This document shows positions 17,698 through 26,954 of a stretch of 64,000 nucleotides of DNA, one piece after another. The DNA comes from Salinimicrobium tongyeongense (lineage in GTDB: Bacteria; Bacteroidota; Bacteroidia; Flavobacteriales; Flavobacteriaceae): positions 1,364,001-1,428,000 of the forward strand of contig NZ_CP069620.1 of assembly GCF_026109735.1 (NCBI RefSeq). The letters are read 5' to 3'. Position 1 is the stretch's first letter, and the number at the start of each line of letters is the position of its first letter. The translations under genes were made by a program, and so were the position numbers. A model generated the notes under the pieces. That model did no database searches, was not told the DNA's origin, and was given only the letters and a program-made list of their open reading frames with translations.

Positions 17698-18507
17698 TTA
17701 AGATAACACCTTTGTGGTATAGAATTCCTGATAAGCCTGGGCAAATTCTTCCCTGTTCTTATAGCCTAATACCGGCTTGTCAAGTTTACTCAAATATTTC
17801 TTTAGCTCATCGGGAATATTATCTCCGGCAATAACAACAGCATCAGAATTATCTACCGCTGTTTTCATTATGTTCACGTAAGATGGCTTTTTCAGGTGTT
17901 TCACCTGTTCGTTTTCAAGACCATCAAATAATACTTTCTTATACATTTGATTATCTAACGTTCCATCGAAGTCCTGATTGTATACAGAGGTCACAATTTT
18001 TGCTTCGTTGAACAAAGGCTCATTTCCGTAGTAATTGCGAAGGTACAACGGCAGCAATGAAGACAGCCAGCCGTTTACATGAATAACATCTGGTGACCAG
18101 TTGAGTTTCTTCACGGTTTCAATCACCCCTTTTGCAAAGAAGATGGCTCTTTCATCATTATCGGGAAAGAGATTTCCCTCTTCATCTGTAAGGGTGGCCT
18201 TTCTCTTAAAATAATCTTCATTGTCTATGAAGTACACCTGCATCCTCTCTTTGGGAATGGAAGCAACTTTAATAATAAGAGGCATATCAAGATCATTGAT
18301 AACCAGGTTCATCCCGGAAAGCCTAATGACCTCATGAAGCTGATGCCTTCTCTCATTGATATTCCCAAACCGGGGCATAAAGATGCGAATTTGGCCTCCC
18401 TGGTTGTTAACCATTCGGGGGGCTTCAAAAGACATAGATGAAATTTCGGTTTCGGGCAGGTAGGGAATAACTTCAGATGATACGTACAATATCCTCTTAT
18501 CTTTCAT
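17698..18507 (-). CDS. Glycogen/starch synthase GT5 catalytic-domain protein (N-terminal domain only)
   Basis: 269 residues. The N-terminal half of GlgA is recognisable: RILYVSSEVIPYLPETEISS, FMPRFGNINERRHQ, and DVIHVNGWLSSLLPLYLR. The C-terminal GT1-type domain of full glycogen synthases (about 480 residues) is absent, and the usual K-x-GG-L is replaced by ETEISSMS. The same short form is common beside panC in flavobacteria. Whether it has glucosyltransferase activity is doubtful; a regulatory or envelope role is possible because it is co-transcribed with glmS. It is divergent from panC. Confidence 0.75.
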   Translation of the reverse strand: MKDKRILYVSSEVIPYLPETEISSMSFEAPRMVNNQGGQIRIFMPRFGNINERRHQLHEVIRLSGMNLVINDLDMPLIIKVASIPKERMQVYFIDNEDYFKRKATLTDEEGNLFPDNDERAIFFAKGVIETVKKLNWSPDVIHVNGWLSSLLPLYLRNYYGNEPLFNEAKIVTSVYNQDFDGTLDNQMYKKVLFDGLENEQVKHLKKPSYVNIMKTAVDNSDAVVIAGDNIPDELKKYLSKLDKPVLGYKNREEFAQAYQEFYTTKVLS

Positions 18508-18543
18508 AGGATCACTTTAATGCTGTTGTAAAATAAAAACACG

Positions 18544-18551
18544 CAAAAATA
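18544..18551 (-). promoter_or_regulatory. -7 promoter element for the GT5-DUF4270-glmS operon
   Basis: TATTTTTG on the minus strand matches TAnnTTTG, about 37 bases before the ATG. No TTTG is seen at 19-base spacing. It is back-to-back with a panC promoter element in a 106-base divergent gap. Confidence 0.45.
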
Positions 18552-18582
18552 CAAAATTTTATGCAGATTGCCAGTATTATAT

Positions 18583-18590
18583 TAAGTTTG
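18583..18590 (+). promoter_or_regulatory. -7 promoter element for panC
   Basis: TAAGTTTG matches TAnnTTTG, 24 bases before the panC ATG, consistent with a short leader. The -33 position reads TATG, a weak match. Confidence 0.45.
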
Positions 18591-18613
18591 CAGGCCCTTA
18601 ATTTTGGAATAAG

Positions 18614-19462
18614 ATGCAGATTTTAAAGGAGAAGGAAGCGCTTAGAACGCAGGTTAGAGCCTTAAAAAATGACCAGCGCAGCATAGGTTTTGTTCCTACC
18701 ATGGGAGCATTGCACGAAGGCCACCTCTCTCTAATCAAACAGGCCCTTTCTACTTGTGATAAGGTAGTTGTGAGTATTTTTGTGAACCCTACGCAGTTCA
18801 ACAATCTGGAGGATCTTCAAAAATATCCGCGCACCCTGGAGAAAGATGTAGCCCTTATAAGTCAGTTAAGCGATGATGTTATCATCTTTTCTCCTGCGGC
18901 ATCCGAAATGTATGGCGACAGCATTTCTTCGGAAGAATTCTCCTTTGATGGCCTGGAACACCAGATGGAAGGCAAATACCGGAAAGGACATTTCAACGGC
19001 GTTGGCACCATAGTAAAAAGGCTGTTTGAAATGGTAGAGCCCGATAAAGCCTTTTTTGGAGAGAAAGACTACCAGCAGCTACAAATTATCAGGAAACTTG
19101 TAGAAAAACAAAAACTGAATGTTGAAGTAATAGGCTGCCCTATTTACCGGGAAGAGAACGGGCTCGCCCGAAGTTCCCGAAATGAAAGGTTAAGCCCCGG
19201 CGAACGACAAAATGCTGCATTCATATACCAGATCCTGCAAAAAGTGAAGAGTGATTTTGGCATAAAAAGTGCTCAGGATATCACCCACTGGGTGTCAAGC
19301 CAGTTTGAATCCCAACCCGGCCTGCAGCTCGAATATTTTGAGATAGCCAACGCAGATGACCTGGTGAGTGTGCAGGAAGAAGACATGACAAAAAAATATC
19401 GCGCCTTTATTGCCGCCTATTCGGGTGACATCAGGTTAATTGATAATATAGCTTTAAATTAG
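18614..19462 (+). CDS. panC: Pantoate--beta-alanine ligase (pantothenate synthetase)
   Basis: 282 residues. The HIGH-like nucleotide-binding motif appears as [17 protein letters not shown] (about 27-43); also [26 protein letters not shown] and [12 protein letters not shown]. It catalyses ATP-dependent condensation of pantoate and beta-alanine to pantothenate, the precursor of coenzyme A. panD, which supplies beta-alanine, begins 4 bases after its stop, so the two steps are co-expressed. Confidence 0.96.
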   Translation: MQILKEKEALRTQVRALKNDQRSIGFVPTMGALHEGHLSLIKQALSTCDKVVVSIFVNPTQFNNLEDLQKYPRTLEKDVALISQLSDDVIIFSPAASEMYGDSISSEEFSFDGLEHQMEGKYRKGHFNGVGTIVKRLFEMVEPDKAFFGEKDYQQLQIIRKLVEKQKLNVEVIGCPIYREENGLARSSRNERLSPGERQNAAFIYQILQKVKSDFGIKSAQDITHWVSSQFESQPGLQLEYFEIANADDLVSVQEEDMTKKYRAFIAAYSGDIRLIDNIALN

Positions 19463-19466
19463 CAGT

Positions 19467-19817
19467 ATGCAAATCCACGTTGTAAAATCAAAAATTCATC
19501 GCGTAAAAGTAACCGGTGCAGATCTTAACTACATTGGCAGTATTACCATAGATGAAGATCTTATGGACGCAGCCAACATTATTGAAGGTGAGAAAGTACA
19601 AATTGTAAACAATAATAACGGCGAAAGACTAGAAACCTACGCTATTCCCGGGCCGCGCAACAGCGGCGAGATCACCCTTAACGGGGCTGCCGCCCGCAAG
19701 GTGGCAAAAGGCGATATCCTTATTCTTATCACCTATGCCATAATGGATATTGAAGAAGCCAAAAAATTTAAGCCTTCTCTTGTTTTCCCTAACGAAGAGA
19801 CAAATCTCCTGAATTAA
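19467..19817 (+). CDS. panD: Aspartate 1-decarboxylase
   Basis: 116 residues, as usual for the family. The self-cleavage site that makes the pyruvoyl group is visible as Gly24-Ser25 in YIGSITID; the later segment [21 protein letters not shown] is conserved too. It converts aspartate to beta-alanine. It follows panC after 4 bases and precedes the flippase-like gene by 3, so it is in the same operon. Confidence 0.96.
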   Translation: MQIHVVKSKIHRVKVTGADLNYIGSITIDEDLMDAANIIEGEKVQIVNNNNGERLETYAIPGPRNSGEITLNGAAARKVAKGDILILITYAIMDIEEAKKFKPSLVFPNEETNLLN

Positions 19818-19820
19818 CTT

Positions 19821-20786
19821 TTGAAGAAAAAAATCTTCAGGTTCGCGAAAACTTTTCTTCCCCTGTTACTGGGTATTTTTTTGATATGGTACTCCCTTAG
19901 CAGCGCAACCCCCGAAGAGCGCCGGGAACTGTGGAACAACATTCTGCTTGCCGATCTAAAATGGGTTTATTTAAGTGTTTTCTGCGGAATACTTTCCCAC
20001 CTTTCCCGTGCTTACCGCTGGAAGTACCTCCTGGAACCTCTGGGGTATAAACCCCGCCTGGCCAACAGTTTTATGGCCGTTATGGGTGGCTATCTCGCTA
20101 ACCTGGGCGTACCGCGATCGGGCGAAGTATTGCGTGGCGCAACAATTTCAACCTACGAGAACGTTCCGTTTGACAAAGCTTTTGGAACCATAGTTTCAGA
20201 AAGGATTGCCGACCTGGCAATGGTGCTTCTCATCACCACCTTCGGCTTTCTCATTCAAACCGAGAACCTCATCAATTACTTTGATGCCAATAACATCAAC
20301 CCCTTTATTTCTATAGGCATCCTGCTTGTGCTCATCATTATTGGCGTTATTTTTCTCAATCTCATTAGGCGCTCCAATCACCCTTTAATGCTAAAGATCA
20401 AAGACTTTGCCCGGGGCTTGCTGGAAGGCATGCGCAGCATTGTAAGGATGAAAAAGAAAAAAGAATTCATTTTTCATACCCTTTTCATCTGGATCATGTA
20501 CCTACTCATGTTCTACGTGATTAAATACGCCATCCCCGAAACAAATTCCTTATCGCTGGCAGGTTTTATGGCCGCCTTTATCGTTGGTTCTGTAGCCATT
20601 ACCACCACAAATGGCGGAATTGGCGTTTATCCAATCGCCATGGGGGCCGTACTCTTACTTTTTGGGGTCAACCAGCAGGCCGGCGAAGCTTTCGGCTGGA
20701 TCATGTGGGGGTCGCAAACCCTCATGGTAGTTATTCTTGGCGGACTTTCCCTCTTATTTCTTCCACTTTACAATCAAAAGAAATAA
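19821..20786 (+). CDS. Lysylphosphatidylglycerol synthase TM region/UPF0104 (YbhN-like) membrane protein
   Basis: 321 residues with about eight hydrophobic helices. RAYRWKYLLEPLGYKPRLANSF, NLGVPRSGEVLRG and TTTNGGIGVYPIAMG are signatures of the flippase-like domain without the catalytic synthase domain. The substrate is unknown; relatives move or bind lipids in the inner membrane. The start is TTG at 19821, three bases after panD; it is followed by MKKKIF-type residues and there is no ATG before the first helix. Confidence 0.8.
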   Translation: MKKKIFRFAKTFLPLLLGIFLIWYSLSSATPEERRELWNNILLADLKWVYLSVFCGILSHLSRAYRWKYLLEPLGYKPRLANSFMAVMGGYLANLGVPRSGEVLRGATISTYENVPFDKAFGTIVSERIADLAMVLLITTFGFLIQTENLINYFDANNINPFISIGILLVLIIIGVIFLNLIRRSNHPLMLKIKDFARGLLEGMRSIVRMKKKKEFIFHTLFIWIMYLLMFYVIKYAIPETNSLSLAGFMAAFIVGSVAITTTNGGIGVYPIAMGAVLLLFGVNQQAGEAFGWIMWGSQTLMVVILGGLSLLFLPLYNQKK

Positions 20787-20822
20787 AATTTTATATTGCT
20801 TTAGGAAATAAACCTATTGCAT

Positions 20823-21968
20823 ATGAAGAAATTATACATTTTTACCTACCTGTTTTTAGTCGTACAGTTAAGTTTTTCACAAACCCTTTACAAGACCATA
20901 AATTCATCGAAACTTGGAGAACAAAGGGAGCTCAAAATTCAGTTGCCACGCAATTACGAACAAAATTCCGATAAAATTTATCCGGTGATTATCGTGCTCG
21001 ATGGAGATTACCTGTTCGAACCTATGGCCGGAAACGTAGATTATTATTCTTACTGGGACGAGATCCCCGAAAGCATAGTGGTGGGCGTAAATCAGCTTCG
21101 AAGCAGGAATGACGACTGCACTTACGATCCTAAAAATTTCCTTCCGGAAAAAAAAGGAGCTCAATTTTTCGAATTTTTGGGCATGGAACTCCTGCCCTTC
21201 ATAGACAACAATTACCGCACCTCAAGATTTGTGGCCATTGCAGGACATGACATCACCTCCAACTTCATAAACTACTACCTCTTCAAACCCCAGCCTATTT
21301 TCAAGGCTTACATCAATTTAAGCCCTCATTTTGCCCCCGAAATGAGCAACAGGATCGCCGAATCCCTTTCTAAGGCCGAAAGCCCGTTCTGGTTCTATCT
21401 GGCCACCGGCTCAAACGATGTAGCCGAACTCAGGAAGCAGGCCACAGCCTTCAATCAGCAAATGGCTGCCATTAAAAATAATAACCTGCATTACGGTTTT
21501 GGGAATTTTGAAGCCGCCAATCATTACACCCTTATTGCCAATGCGCTCCCCCGGGCCCTGGAACACATTTTTCAAACCTACAAACCCATAAACCTCGAAG
21601 AATACGACAAAATGATCGCCCTTGAAGGCTCTGCCCTCGATTTTCTCCTTGAAAAATACGAGCTTATTGAAAATAATTTCGGGCTCCGAAAACTGGTAAG
21701 GATCAATGACTATCTCGCCGTGGGAAAAGCTCTCGAATACCGTGAACAATGGGATGAGCTCGAAAAACTGGGTGAACTTGCCCAAAAACAGTATCCCAAC
21801 ATGGCCCTGGCAAATTACTATCTTGCCCGCTCTTATGAAGCCAGTGGCAAAACCAAAAAAGCCATGAAAACCTACCAAAGTGCATACGGAAAAGAAGAAG
21901 TGGCCTTTATTACGATAGATTTTATGCTGAAAAAAGCCGATCTAATTAAACAAGATTTCGGTTATTAG
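20823..21968 (+). CDS. Esterase-like alpha/beta-hydrolase-fold protein with TPR-like C-terminus, nucleophile apparently replaced
   Basis: 381 residues from the ATG at 20823 (a TTG at 20817 is also in frame). Signal peptide KKLYIFTYLFLVVQLSFSQ, so exported. Residues about 20-260 resemble the Esterase D/enterochelin-esterase fold: strands YPVIIVLDGDYLF and IVVGVNQL precede the elbow. The expected G-x-S-x-G elbow reads VAIAGHDITSNF, with Asp where the catalytic Ser would be. A late His lies in EAANHYTLIAN. A TPR-like tail follows (ALANYYLARSYEASGKTKKAM). It is probably a binding protein or an atypical enzyme. It lies in the panC-radA plus-strand run. Confidence 0.7.
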   Translation: MKKLYIFTYLFLVVQLSFSQTLYKTINSSKLGEQRELKIQLPRNYEQNSDKIYPVIIVLDGDYLFEPMAGNVDYYSYWDEIPESIVVGVNQLRSRNDDCTYDPKNFLPEKKGAQFFEFLGMELLPFIDNNYRTSRFVAIAGHDITSNFINYYLFKPQPIFKAYINLSPHFAPEMSNRIAESLSKAESPFWFYLATGSNDVAELRKQATAFNQQMAAIKNNNLHYGFGNFEAANHYTLIANALPRALEHIFQTYKPINLEEYDKMIALEGSALDFLLEKYELIENNFGLRKLVRINDYLAVGKALEYREQWDELEKLGELAQKQYPNMALANYYLARSYEASGKTKKAMKTYQSAYGKEEVAFITIDFMLKKADLIKQDFGY

Positions 21969-21992
21969 CAGCTCATTTGAAGCAACCCATCA

Positions 21993-23357
21993 ATGGCCAA
22001 ACCCAAGACCCTGTATTTTTGCCAAAACTGTGGTACACAGCACAGCAAGTGGCAGGGCCAGTGCAATTCCTGTCGGGAATGGAACACACTGGTTGAAGAA
22101 GTAGTACAAAAAACCGAAAAAAAATCCTGGAGCAGCGAAGCTACACCCGGGGTTCATAAAATAGCAAAACCGCTGCGGATTTCTGAAATTGAAGTATCGA
22201 AAGAAGAGCGGCTCAAAACCAACAACCAAGAACTGGACAGGGTGCTGGGCGGCGGCATAGTTCCCGGCTCCCTCACCCTTCTTGGCGGCGAACCGGGGAT
22301 TGGGAAAAGCACCCTGCTCCTGCAAATTTCGCTGAATTTATCTTTTAAAACATTGTACGTTTCGGGTGAAGAGAGTCAGCAGCAAATAAAACTTCGGGCC
22401 CAGCGTATCAACCCTGATTCCGACAACTGCTTCATCCTTACCGAAACAAAGACCCAGAACATTTTTCAGCAAATAGAAAAGCTGCAGCCAGAGATTGTCA
22501 TCATTGACTCTATTCAAACCCTTCAAACCGATTTTATTGAAAGCGGGCCCGGCAGCATCTCTCAAATTCGCGAATGCACGGCCGAGCTTATAAAATTTGC
22601 CAAAGAAACAGCCACTCCGGTGATCCTCATAGGCCACATCACCAAGGAAGGAAGCATTGCCGGGCCAAAAGTCCTCGAACACATGGTTGATACCGTGCTC
22701 CAGTTTGAAGGCGACCGCAACCATGTGTACAGGATTTTAAGAGCGCATAAAAACCGCTTTGGCTCCACCAATGAACTCGGCATTTATGAAATGCAGGGGA
22801 ATGGCCTTAGAGAAGTGAGCAATCCTTCTGAAATCCTTATTTCCAAAAATGAAGAAGATCTGAGCGGTACGGCCATAGCCGCCACCCTTGAAGGCATGCG
22901 GCCTTTGATGATCGAGGTGCAGGCGCTGGTGAGTTCGGCGGTTTACGGCACGCCGCAGCGGTCGGCGACGGGTTATAATGCCAAGCGCCTCAATATGCTG
23001 CTGGCGGTTCTCGAGAAAAGGGCAGGTTTCAGGCTGGGCGCCAAAGACGTCTTCCTGAATATTACCGGCGGAATTTCTGTTGATGATCCCGCCCTTGACC
23101 TGGCTGTGGTAGCCGCCATCCTCTCTTCCAATGAAGACATTGCCGTGCCCAAGGATATCAGTTTTGCGGCCGAAATTGGCCTGGCGGGCGAAGTTAGGCC
23201 CGTAACCCGTGTGGAACAGCGAATTCTTGAAGCCGAAAAACTCGGCTTCAGCAGTATTGTGGTTTCTTCCCAAAATAAATTTCCCAAGAATAAGTTCGGC
23301 ATAAAAGTTCAGAAAGCTTCAAAAGTGGAAGATGTGGTGAGTTTTCTCTTCGGATAG
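21993..23357 (+). CDS. radA: DNA repair protein RadA
   Basis: 454 residues. Zinc finger C10-x2-C13 ... C24-x2-C27; Walker A GGEPGIGKST at 98-107; the RadA-specific KNRFG motif in AHKNRFGSTNELGIYEM; C-terminal Lon-like domain including PVTRVEQRILEAEKLGF. RadA is a RecA-related helicase that promotes branch migration of recombination intermediates. It follows the hydrolase-fold gene by 24 bases. Confidence 0.96.
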   Translation: MAKPKTLYFCQNCGTQHSKWQGQCNSCREWNTLVEEVVQKTEKKSWSSEATPGVHKIAKPLRISEIEVSKEERLKTNNQELDRVLGGGIVPGSLTLLGGEPGIGKSTLLLQISLNLSFKTLYVSGEESQQQIKLRAQRINPDSDNCFILTETKTQNIFQQIEKLQPEIVIIDSIQTLQTDFIESGPGSISQIRECTAELIKFAKETATPVILIGHITKEGSIAGPKVLEHMVDTVLQFEGDRNHVYRILRAHKNRFGSTNELGIYEMQGNGLREVSNPSEILISKNEEDLSGTAIAATLEGMRPLMIEVQALVSSAVYGTPQRSATGYNAKRLNMLLAVLEKRAGFRLGAKDVFLNITGGISVDDPALDLAVVAAILSSNEDIAVPKDISFAAEIGLAGEVRPVTRVEQRILEAEKLGFSSIVVSSQNKFPKNKFGIKVQKASKVEDVVSFLFG

Positions 23358-23389
23358 AAAAACCTTATCTTTTACTGAAAAACACAGCT

Positions 23390-23914
23390 ATGCCATCCAA
23401 AAATGTCATTTTTGAGAAGCTTTCTTCAGCCCATCTTAAAGAGCTGAAGGAGTTGAGCCGAAGAACTTTTAGCGATGCCTTTGGAGACCAGAACAAGGCT
23501 GAAGATCTCCAGGCCTATCTCAATAATGCCTTTAGCGATGAGCAGCTCAAAACCGAACTGCTCAACCCGCTTTCTGAATTTTACTTCGCAAAACGGAAGG
23601 TCGAAACCCTTGGTTACTTCAAAATAAATTTAGGTAACGCTCAAACCGAATTTAAGGATGAAGACGCCATGGAACTGGAACGAATTTACGTGAAAAGCGA
23701 GTTTCAGAACCAAAAAACAGGACAGAAAATGCTTGATACCGTGATAGAAATGGCCGTACAGCGAAAAATGAAATATTTGTGGCTGGGGGTTTGGGAACAT
23801 AACCGGCGCGGCATCAGTTTTTACCTGAAAAATGGGTTTGAAGCTGCCGGAAGCCATCCTTATATGGTTGGAAACGCCCGGCAGACAGATAAAATCATGA
23901 AGCTTTTCTTCTGA
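23390..23914 (+). CDS. GNAT family N-acetyltransferase
   Basis: 174 residues. The acetyl-CoA-binding segment is LERIYVKSEFQNQKTGQKMLDTVI (about 101-124, a degenerate Q/RxxGxG/A), followed by WLGVWEHNRRGISFYLKNGF. The substrate cannot be told from sequence. The first codons after ATG (PSKNVIFEK) are written by one copy of the dispersed AAAAATGTCATTTTT palindrome. It is 32 bases after radA and probably in the same transcript. Confidence 0.85.
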   Translation: MPSKNVIFEKLSSAHLKELKELSRRTFSDAFGDQNKAEDLQAYLNNAFSDEQLKTELLNPLSEFYFAKRKVETLGYFKINLGNAQTEFKDEDAMELERIYVKSEFQNQKTGQKMLDTVIEMAVQRKMKYLWLGVWEHNRRGISFYLKNGFEAAGSHPYMVGNARQTDKIMKLFF

Positions 23915-23992
23915 CAACCTGAAGCCTCAAAAATGGCCTTTTAACCTTGGCTTACAGGTCCCAATTGGCACAATTTCTGCATTTTATGTTTC

Positions 23993-25126
23993 GTGAATAC
24001 TTCAGGAAAACTACATTTTACGGCACTGCTGGTATTGTTATTTCTGGCGGTTTCCTGTTCCAGGATGAACAAAGCCAAAGATCTTTTCAGCAAACCCACT
24101 GCGAGGGAACAGTATGCGCGCAACTTTAAAAATGATCCAGCAGCCTACGCCCGCTGGGAAAAAAGCTTCGAAAATGCCCTTTTTGACAGTATAACTGTTA
24201 CGCCTCCTTATTTTGAAGCAGGAAAGTTTACTGCTACAGGAGACCACATTTACACCTACAATATCTCCCTCAACCCGGGGGAAAGTTTACGGGCAGAGGT
24301 GCAAACCGATTCACTCAAACCTCTTGTTTTTATAGACCTGTACCGGAAGAAAACAGATTCGGCAGCGAGTTACGAGCAGGTGGAATCGGCCGAGTTTGGA
24401 GCCACTGAAATACAATATGAAACAAAACAACCTGGAATCTTTAAAATCCTCCTTCAGCCGGAAATCAATTCCACTTCCGCATTTTCAGTTAAAATAGTTA
24501 AAGAGCCGGTTTACTCCTTTCCGGTAGCCAATAAAAGCAATGCGGCAGTGCAGAGTTTGTGGGGTGCTGCGAGAGACGGCGGCCGCAGGAGCCATGAAGG
24601 AATTGACATTTTTGCCCCCAGAGGCACACCTGTACTTGCGGCCACTGCCGGCAGGATATCTTCAACCGGGAATAAAGGTTTGGGCGGAAAACAGGTCTGG
24701 CTGCGCGACAGCAAACGCGGAAACTCCCTCTATTATGCACATTTAGACAGCATCATTGCCCGCCCCGGAATGCGTGTAAAAGCAGGGGACACGCTTGGGC
24801 TTGTGGGCAACACCGGAAATGCCCGCACCACCCCGCCACACCTGCATTTTGGCGTTTACCAGGCTTATGGAGGCGCACAGGATCCTCTGCCTTATGTCTT
24901 CAAGCCCTCCCCTCCGGCTGTATTTATTCCGAAGTCAGATAATATATTTCTATTGGCCACGGGCAGCGCTAACTTGAGAAAAGGCCCTTCCACCAAAGCT
25001 GAAATTGGCAGCCGTGCCAGCACAAATGATACTTTGCAGCTACTTGGGGAAACGCCCCACTGGTATCACACCAGGCTTAAAGATGAAAATTTCTTCATCC
25101 ATAAAAGCCTGGCGTCACCCTTGTAA
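23993..25126 (+). CDS. M23 family metallopeptidase lipoprotein with C-terminal SH3-like domain
   Basis: 377 residues from a GTG start. Lipobox LAVSC gives a lipidated Cys near residue 22. The LytM/M23 domain (about 190-300) has RRSHEGIDIFAPRGTPV with the first zinc ligands (H and D), GNSLYYAHLDSI, and the terminal HLHFGVY motif. A bacterial SH3-like segment follows (LRKGPSTKAEIGS ... WYHTRL). It likely cleaves peptidoglycan cross-links from the outer-membrane inner face, or activates other hydrolases. GTG is chosen because it directly precedes the signal peptide and no ATG does. Confidence 0.88.
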   Translation: MNTSGKLHFTALLVLLFLAVSCSRMNKAKDLFSKPTAREQYARNFKNDPAAYARWEKSFENALFDSITVTPPYFEAGKFTATGDHIYTYNISLNPGESLRAEVQTDSLKPLVFIDLYRKKTDSAASYEQVESAEFGATEIQYETKQPGIFKILLQPEINSTSAFSVKIVKEPVYSFPVANKSNAAVQSLWGAARDGGRRSHEGIDIFAPRGTPVLAATAGRISSTGNKGLGGKQVWLRDSKRGNSLYYAHLDSIIARPGMRVKAGDTLGLVGNTGNARTTPPHLHFGVYQAYGGAQDPLPYVFKPSPPAVFIPKSDNIFLLATGSANLRKGPSTKAEIGSRASTNDTLQLLGETPHWYHTRLKDENFFIHKSLASPL

Positions 25127-25135
25127 AAAATTTGA

Positions 25136-26107
25136 TTATTCGAATTCTGGCTCCTGAAGCAGCCTGTTGATTTCATCGAGTTTAGGAGTGAGAATGACCT
25201 CGATCCTTCGGTTCTTTGCACGGCCCTCGGCAGTGTCGTTTGAAGCTACAGGCGCATATTCGCCCCTGCCGGCTGCGGTAAGGTTTTCAGCATTGATTCC
25301 CGAATTTTCGAGCAGCAGCTGTACAATGGCCGTGGCACGTTTGGTAGAAAGGTCCCAGTTGTTGGTGAGTTGCCCGTTTCCGTTGTAAGGAACATTATCG
25401 GTGTGGCCTTCAATAAGAACGGCGATATCGGGGTTTTGAGCAAGTACAGAGGCAAGTTGCTGCACGGCCTTTCTGCCTTCGCTACCCACTGCCCAGCTCC
25501 CTGAACTGAACAAGAGCTTGTTTTCCATGGAAACATAGACTTTTCCGTCCCTCTGCTCTACGGTTAAGCCTTTCCCTTCAAAATTGACAAGGGCCTTGGA
25601 AATGGCATTTTTGAGGGCATTCATTTTTGCATCCTTTGCAGCGATCAGACTTTCGAGTTCCTCAACCCGTTTTGACCGGGCCGCGAGGTCTTTCTGAAGT
25701 TTTTCCAACCTGTTTTTTTCCTGAAGCAAAGCTTCTTCTTTAGCATCAAGCTCGGCTAGAAGTTCGCGGTTTCTCCGGGAATTTTCGGCCAGGGCCGAAG
25801 AGCTGTTGGCTTCTAGGGCATCATAAGAAGTTTTCAGTTTCTCGTAGCTTGCCTTTGTGCTGTTGTACTCCTGCTGCAGCCTGTCTCTTTCGGCTTTGGT
25901 GGTTTCATACTCAGCCTGCAAAGCGGCAAGATCATTTTCGTTTTGGCGGAACCTGGCTGCCAGATCATCAAATTCCCTGGCAAGTTCGCTGTTCTCTTCC
26001 TGTAATTGTGCATACCTGTCTTCAAGGTCTTTATACACTTTTGAAGAAACACAGGAAGAAAGTAAAACCGAGCTGCTCAAAAGAGCAAAAAAAAGATTTC
26101 TATTCAT
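25136..26107 (-). CDS. OmpA family lipoprotein with long coiled coil
   Basis: 323 residues. Lipoprotein signal with lipobox LLSSC (about Cys19), a long heptad-rich coiled coil (about 25-165), then an OmpA C-terminal peptidoglycan-binding domain: VLIEGHTDNVPYNG (with the meso-DAP-binding D) and LSTKRATAIVQLLLENSGI, ending AKNRRIEVIL. It should tether the outer membrane to the cell wall. xth ends 12 bases upstream on the same strand, so they may be co-transcribed. It is convergent with the M23 gene. Confidence 0.9.
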   Translation of the reverse strand: MNRNLFFALLSSSVLLSSCVSSKVYKDLEDRYAQLQEENSELAREFDDLAARFRQNENDLAALQAEYETTKAERDRLQQEYNSTKASYEKLKTSYDALEANSSSALAENSRRNRELLAELDAKEEALLQEKNRLEKLQKDLAARSKRVEELESLIAAKDAKMNALKNAISKALVNFEGKGLTVEQRDGKVYVSMENKLLFSSGSWAVGSEGRKAVQQLASVLAQNPDIAVLIEGHTDNVPYNGNGQLTNNWDLSTKRATAIVQLLLENSGINAENLTAAGRGEYAPVASNDTAEGRAKNRRIEVILTPKLDEINRLLQEPEFE

Positions 26108-26119
26108 AAGGGGTTTGGT

Positions 26120-26881
26120 TTAATCTAATTCAACAAGAACGGGGCAGTGGTCGCTATGTTGTGCATCGGGCAAAATAAGGGCGCGTTTCAACCGGTCTTT
26201 AAGCGGTTCGCTCACCATGTGGTAATCAATTCTCCAGCCTTTGTTCTTACCGCGGGCACCCGCGCGGTAACTCCACCAGGAGTAGTTATGCGGTTCCGAA
26301 TTAAAATGCCTGAAGGAATCGATAAAGCCACTTTTGATGAAATTCCCGATCCATTCCCTTTCTACAGGTAAAAATCCGGAAGTGTTTTTAAGCCTTACCG
26401 GGTCGTGGATGTCTATTGCTTCATGGCAAATATTGTAATCTCCGCAAATCACCAGGTGCGGGATCTCCTGCTTCAACTCGTCCACATACTTCTGAAAATC
26501 GGCCATGTACTGCAGTTTATGGTCCAGGCGGGCAATGTTGGTTCCCGATGGCAGGTACATGCTCATTACCGAAAAATCTTCAAAATCTACCCGCACATTG
26601 CGGCCTTCAAAATCCATGTAATCTATCCCGGTTCCAAAAACCACATTTTTGGGCTCCTCTTTGCTCAAAATTGCAACCCCGCTATAGCCTTTCTTAACCG
26701 CCGGAAACCAGGAGTTGTATTTATAGCCCAGGTTCTCAAAAGGCTCCTGGTCAAATTGATCGGGCGTGGCCTTTATTTCCTGCAGGCAAACCACATCGGC
26801 GTTGGTAGACTCAAGCCAGTCTATAAAACCTTTTTTAATGGCAGCCCTAATTCCGTTTACGTTGTAGGAAATTATTTTCAT
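26120..26881 (-). CDS. xth: Exodeoxyribonuclease III / AP endonuclease
   Basis: 253 residues, endonuclease/exonuclease/phosphatase fold. MKIISYNVNGIR and the catalytic Glu35 in CLQEIKATP at the N-terminus, ICGDYNICH in the middle, and the terminal AQHSDHCPVLVEL motif are all intact. It repairs abasic sites and trims 3' ends of DNA. It lies 12 bases before the ompA-like gene. Confidence 0.95.
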   Translation of the reverse strand: MKIISYNVNGIRAAIKKGFIDWLESTNADVVCLQEIKATPDQFDQEPFENLGYKYNSWFPAVKKGYSGVAILSKEEPKNVVFGTGIDYMDFEGRNVRVDFEDFSVMSMYLPSGTNIARLDHKLQYMADFQKYVDELKQEIPHLVICGDYNICHEAIDIHDPVRLKNTSGFLPVEREWIGNFIKSGFIDSFRHFNSEPHNYSWWSYRAGARGKNKGWRIDYHMVSEPLKDRLKRALILPDAQHSDHCPVLVELD

Positions 26882-26954
26882 TCTTTACATTTTATGCTGT
26901 CAAAAATAGCATTTTTAAAAGGCCTTCAGAAAGAATGAAGCCAGAGTTTTTTCA

